Of a stretch of DNA of 64,000 bases, positions 61,925 through 64,000 are shown piece by piece. Source of the stretch: Salicibibacter cibi (GTDB lineage Bacteria; Bacillota; Bacilli; Bacillales; Marinococcaceae). Position 1 is the first letter of the stretch. Each line of letters starts with the position of its first letter. Both the position numbers and the translations under genes were made by a program. The notes under the pieces are model-generated. The model had not been told where the DNA came from, did no database searches, and worked only from the letters and a program-made list of their open reading frames with translations. The stretch spans positions 744,001 through 808,000 of the forward strand of contig NZ_CP054706.1 of assembly GCF_016495865.1 (NCBI RefSeq), in the 5' to 3' direction.

Positions 61925-62896
61925 TTACGAACGTTTTGTATCCAATGGCTTTAGTTTTGCTTCAATTTGCTCGCGTTGCGATTCTAGATAGGGCGGTAAT
62001 GCCAACGATTCGCCTAAATGAGCAAGATCTTCATCGGTGTCAAAGCCGGGCCCATCGGTGGCAAGTTCAAATAAAATCCCGTTCGGTTCGCGAAAATATA
62101 GGGAACGGAAATAGTAACGTTCGACAAACCCGGAATTGGAAAGTCCGGTGTCATTAATATGGTTGATCCATTTCTTTAGCTCTTCCTCGTTTTCAACCCG
62201 AAACGCGACGTGGTGAACACCGCCCCGTCCCTGGCGTTCAAAGGGAAGTTCCGGCGCTTTTATGATATGCACTTCTGCCCCGGTTCCGCCTTCACCGGTT
62301 TCAAACACGAGGACATCACTGTCATCCGTGGTATAGTCGGCATTTTCTTTTCTGCGAAAACCCATTACTTTTGTCAAGATTTGGGCCGTAGGATCGGGAT
62401 CACGAATGGTAAGGTAAATGGGGCCGAGGCCGATGATGCCATATTCCTGGGGCACCGACGCCTGCTCCCATGGAACTCCGCCCGCGACGCCTGTGTTATT
62501 TTCATCAGAGACGAGGACGAGGCGTTGGCCTTCAAAATCTTCAAAGGCAAGGGTGTTTCGTCCCGCGCGTATGCGAATGTCTTCATGTGCCATTTCATAC
62601 TCTTCAAACCGTTTCTTCCAATAGCCAAGGGCTGCGTCATTTCTCACCCTTAAAGAGGTTCCGGATATACTGCTTGCTCCGCGATGATTGGGAGCAGCCA
62701 TCGGAATTTCGAAAAAGGTGAGTTCTGTGCCGGGATTGCCTCGCTCATCGCCGTAGAAAAGGTGGTAAACGCCGACATCATCCTGGTTAACGGTTTTCTT
62801 GACGAGCCGCATGCCCATTACTTCGGTGTAGAATTCAACGTTTTTATCGGCATTGGCGGTGAGGGCTGAGAGATGGTGAATGCCTTTTAATTCCAT
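61925..62896 (-). CDS. Ring-cleaving dioxygenase, MhqA/MhqO-like (VOC)
   Basis: A 323-residue protein with two glyoxalase/extradiol VOC modules (about 1-135 and 150-290). Candidate Fe(II) ligands: His7/His8 of GIHHLS, His228/His229 of GGVHHVAF and Glu277 of NGILFELATDGPGF. Members open hydroquinone or catechol rings and protect against methylhydroquinone in Bacillus. Fourteen bases before the hydrolase and 3 bases after the regulator gene. Confidence 0.9.
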   Translation of the reverse strand: MELKGIHHLSALTANADKNVEFYTEVMGMRLVKKTVNQDDVGVYHLFYGDERGNPGTELTFFEIPMAAPNHRGASSISGTSLRVRNDAALGYWKKRFEEYEMAHEDIRIRAGRNTLAFEDFEGQRLVLVSDENNTGVAGGVPWEQASVPQEYGIIGLGPIYLTIRDPDPTAQILTKVMGFRRKENADYTTDDSDVLVFETGEGGTGAEVHIIKAPELPFERQGRGGVHHVAFRVENEEELKKWINHINDTGLSNSGFVERYYFRSLYFREPNGILFELATDGPGFDTDEDLAHLGESLALPPYLESQREQIEAKLKPLDTKRS

Positions 62897-62899
62897 CGT

Positions 62900-63337
62900 T
62901 TAAGTATCCTCCTGTTGTTTTTGTAATTTCGTTAACAGCTCAAGTAGTTGTATTTGTTCTTCCTTGCTTAACGCCTGGAATTGGGAGGCTTGGAATTGTT
63001 CTTGTTGTGGAACAACCTTTTGGTAGAGCTGTGTTCCTTGCTCCGACAAGCTGATATATTTTGTTTTCCACTCTTGTCTGCGTGTAATTAATGCTCTATC
63101 TTCCAATTTTTGAATCAATTGCGTAATGTTTCCTTTGGAAACGAGTAACTTGTGGGCGAGTTCTTGTTGAGTGATTGGTTGGTGGGCGCCGATTTGCACG
63201 AGTACATCAAATTGGGCGATCGAGAGATCGAATTGAATCAAATGCTGGTTTGACGCTTTGACGCTTTGATTATAAAAATGGGCAAGCCGGAACCATAGAA
63301 GAAGTCCCCGCTGTTTATCGCGCTTGGATAGTGTCAT
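62900..63337 (-). CDS. MarR-family repressor, MhqR-like
   Basis: A 145-residue winged-helix regulator: QFDVLVQIGAHQPITQQELAHKLLVSKGNITQLIQKLEDRALITRR (pieces) is the DNA-binding part and the C-terminus is a long Gln-rich helix. It contains no cysteine, so sensing by thiol oxidation, as in YodB, is ruled out; direct ligand binding is more likely, as proposed for MhqR. ATG 63337 follows GAAGGAGG; the frame is open to 63400. First gene of the operon with a palindromic operator in its promoter. Confidence 0.9.
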   Translation of the reverse strand: MTLSKRDKQRGLLLWFRLAHFYNQSVKASNQHLIQFDLSIAQFDVLVQIGAHQPITQQELAHKLLVSKGNITQLIQKLEDRALITRRQEWKTKYISLSEQGTQLYQKVVPQQEQFQASQFQALSKEEQIQLLELLTKLQKQQEDT

Positions 63338-63357
63338 GGAGAATGCCTCCTTCAACT

Positions 63358-63388
63358 TCAGTTTATAACTAAACTGATAGATTGTCAA
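63358..63388 (-). promoter_or_regulatory. MarR operator over the operon promoter
   Basis: TCAGTTTA-taac-TAAACTGA (63358-63377), a perfect 8-bp palindrome. On the minus strand TTGACA (63388-63383) precedes it and TATAAA lies inside it, 15 bases away. Binding would exclude polymerase. Confidence 0.7.
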
Positions 63389-63487
63389 CATTTCGATCAA
63401 AATGCTGTGATCTGCTCGGATTCAGATGAATGAAAAGCATCCATAAAGGGTAAGGCATAACAGGGACTACCCGAAGGAGGCTGAATA

Positions 63488-64000
63488 ATGCAATATCGAC
63501 AATTAGGAAAGACTGGCATACAACTATCAGAAATAGGGTTAGGGACGATGAGTTTACCCCTCGATCAAAAAAAAGCGACTGCTATTGTAGATGCCGCACT
63601 AGAAAAAGGGGTGAACTACTTCGATACTGCCGATTTATATAAATATGGGGAAATAGAAGAAATGCTCGGCAAGGTCATCAAAGGGCGACGAGATGATTTT
63701 ATTTTGGCTTCCAAAGGTGGCAACCATTGGGAGAAAGGAAAAGACGATTGGTTTTGGGATCCTTCAAAAGCGTATATTAAAGAAGCCTGCAAAGCCAGTT
63801 TGAGCCGGCTCGGCATTGATTATCTTGACATATACCAATTGCATGGTGGCACCATCGAGGATCCGATCGATGAAACGGTCGAGGCTTTTCAGGAACTTCA
63901 ACAAGATGGTTACATTCGGGAATGGGGCATTTCTTCGATTCGTCCGAATGTGATAAAAAGATATGCGGGCACAGGGATTTCCAGCGTAATGATGCAGTAC
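63488..64000 (+). CDS. Aldo/keto reductase, 3' end outside window
   Basis: 171 codons from ATG 63488 (AAGGAGG 8 bases upstream) run to the window end without a stop. Tetrad: Asp46, Tyr51, Lys76, His119, in TADLYKYGEIEE and ILASKGG contexts. The start RQLGKTGIQLSEIGLGTM is typical of the voltage-channel-beta/YqkF-like AKR group rather than the group of the gene at 2109. Divergent from the mhq-like operon, so the same MarR regulator could control it; the operator lies 110 bases from its start. Confidence 0.9.
   Translation, partial: MQYRQLGKTGIQLSEIGLGTMSLPLDQKKATAIVDAALEKGVNYFDTADLYKYGEIEEMLGKVIKGRRDDFILASKGGNHWEKGKDDWFWDPSKAYIKEACKASLSRLGIDYLDIYQLHGGTIEDPIDETVEAFQELQQDGYIREWGISSIRPNVIKRYAGTGISSVMMQY

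Noticed and set aside
1-64000. CRISPR array
   Set aside because: The only regularly spaced repeats (52-bp clusters) have no unique spacers between short identical repeats and no cas genes nearby.

Overview
The window looks like chromosome of a moderately AT-rich, salt- and alkali-adapted Bacillaceae (a Salicibibacter/Geomicrobium-type bacterium would fit; this is inference). The evidence is the complete seven-gene Mrp Na+/H+ antiporter operon, a BCCT osmolyte transporter, an NhaC-type antiporter, several Na+-coupled symporters, LutABC lactate oxidation, a murB of the Gram-positive type, strong AAGGAGG-type ribosome sites with many GTG/TTG starts, and futalosine-pathway menaquinone genes.

Layout. 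1-6.6 kb: a truncated DUF3500 gene, then a yybP-ykoY-type (manganese) riboswitch in front of a CaCA cation exchanger, an aldo/keto reductase, a PH-domain protein, a broken Rpn/PD-(D/E)XK transposase-like gene, methionine aminopeptidase and a macrodomain protein. 6.6-9.6 kb: BCCT transporter with tandem palindromes upstream, then a MITE fused to a decayed quinone oxidoreductase gene. 9.6-31 kb: the core of the window. A sigma-54 activator (CBS-PAS-AAA+-Fis) sits among four good -24/-12 promoters driving an iron alcohol dehydrogenase plus GntP permease, an acyl-CoA synthetase, a UspA/acyl-CoA dehydrogenase/3-hydroxyisobutyrate dehydrogenase/methylmalonate-semialdehyde dehydrogenase operon, and an enoyl-CoA hydratase/3-hydroxyisobutyryl-CoA hydrolase operon. 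Together these encode the route from isobutyryl-CoA (valine or isobutyrate) to propionyl-CoA, apparently under carbon control through a cre site in the activator promoter. A TetR/paired-SMR efflux unit and a type I toxin-antitoxin locus (a 31-residue holin-like toxin with a convergent antisense RNA) follow.

31-48.6 kb: housekeeping and transport genes (NRDE, TauE/SafE, AGCS, CorC-like, VanZ, TVP38, MFS, old yellow enzyme, NhaC, GltP), mqnB-mqnD, a rhodanese, CBS protein and murB. 48.6-64 kb: tRNA-Arg(CCU), a KdpD-type Usp protein, mrpABCDEFG, lutR-lutABC with a clear LutR-like operator, a CynX-type MFS, an mhq-like quinone/catechol detoxification operon with a MarR operator, and the start of another aldo/keto reductase.

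Repeats are a prominent layer: four copies of a ~287-bp MITE with terminal inverted repeats and 4-5 bp target duplications; one solo copy of a palindromic repeat whose motifs also form the MITE core; three copies of a ~50-bp element able to form two alternative hairpins; and two clusters of a 52-bp-period tandem repeat lying directly after genes.
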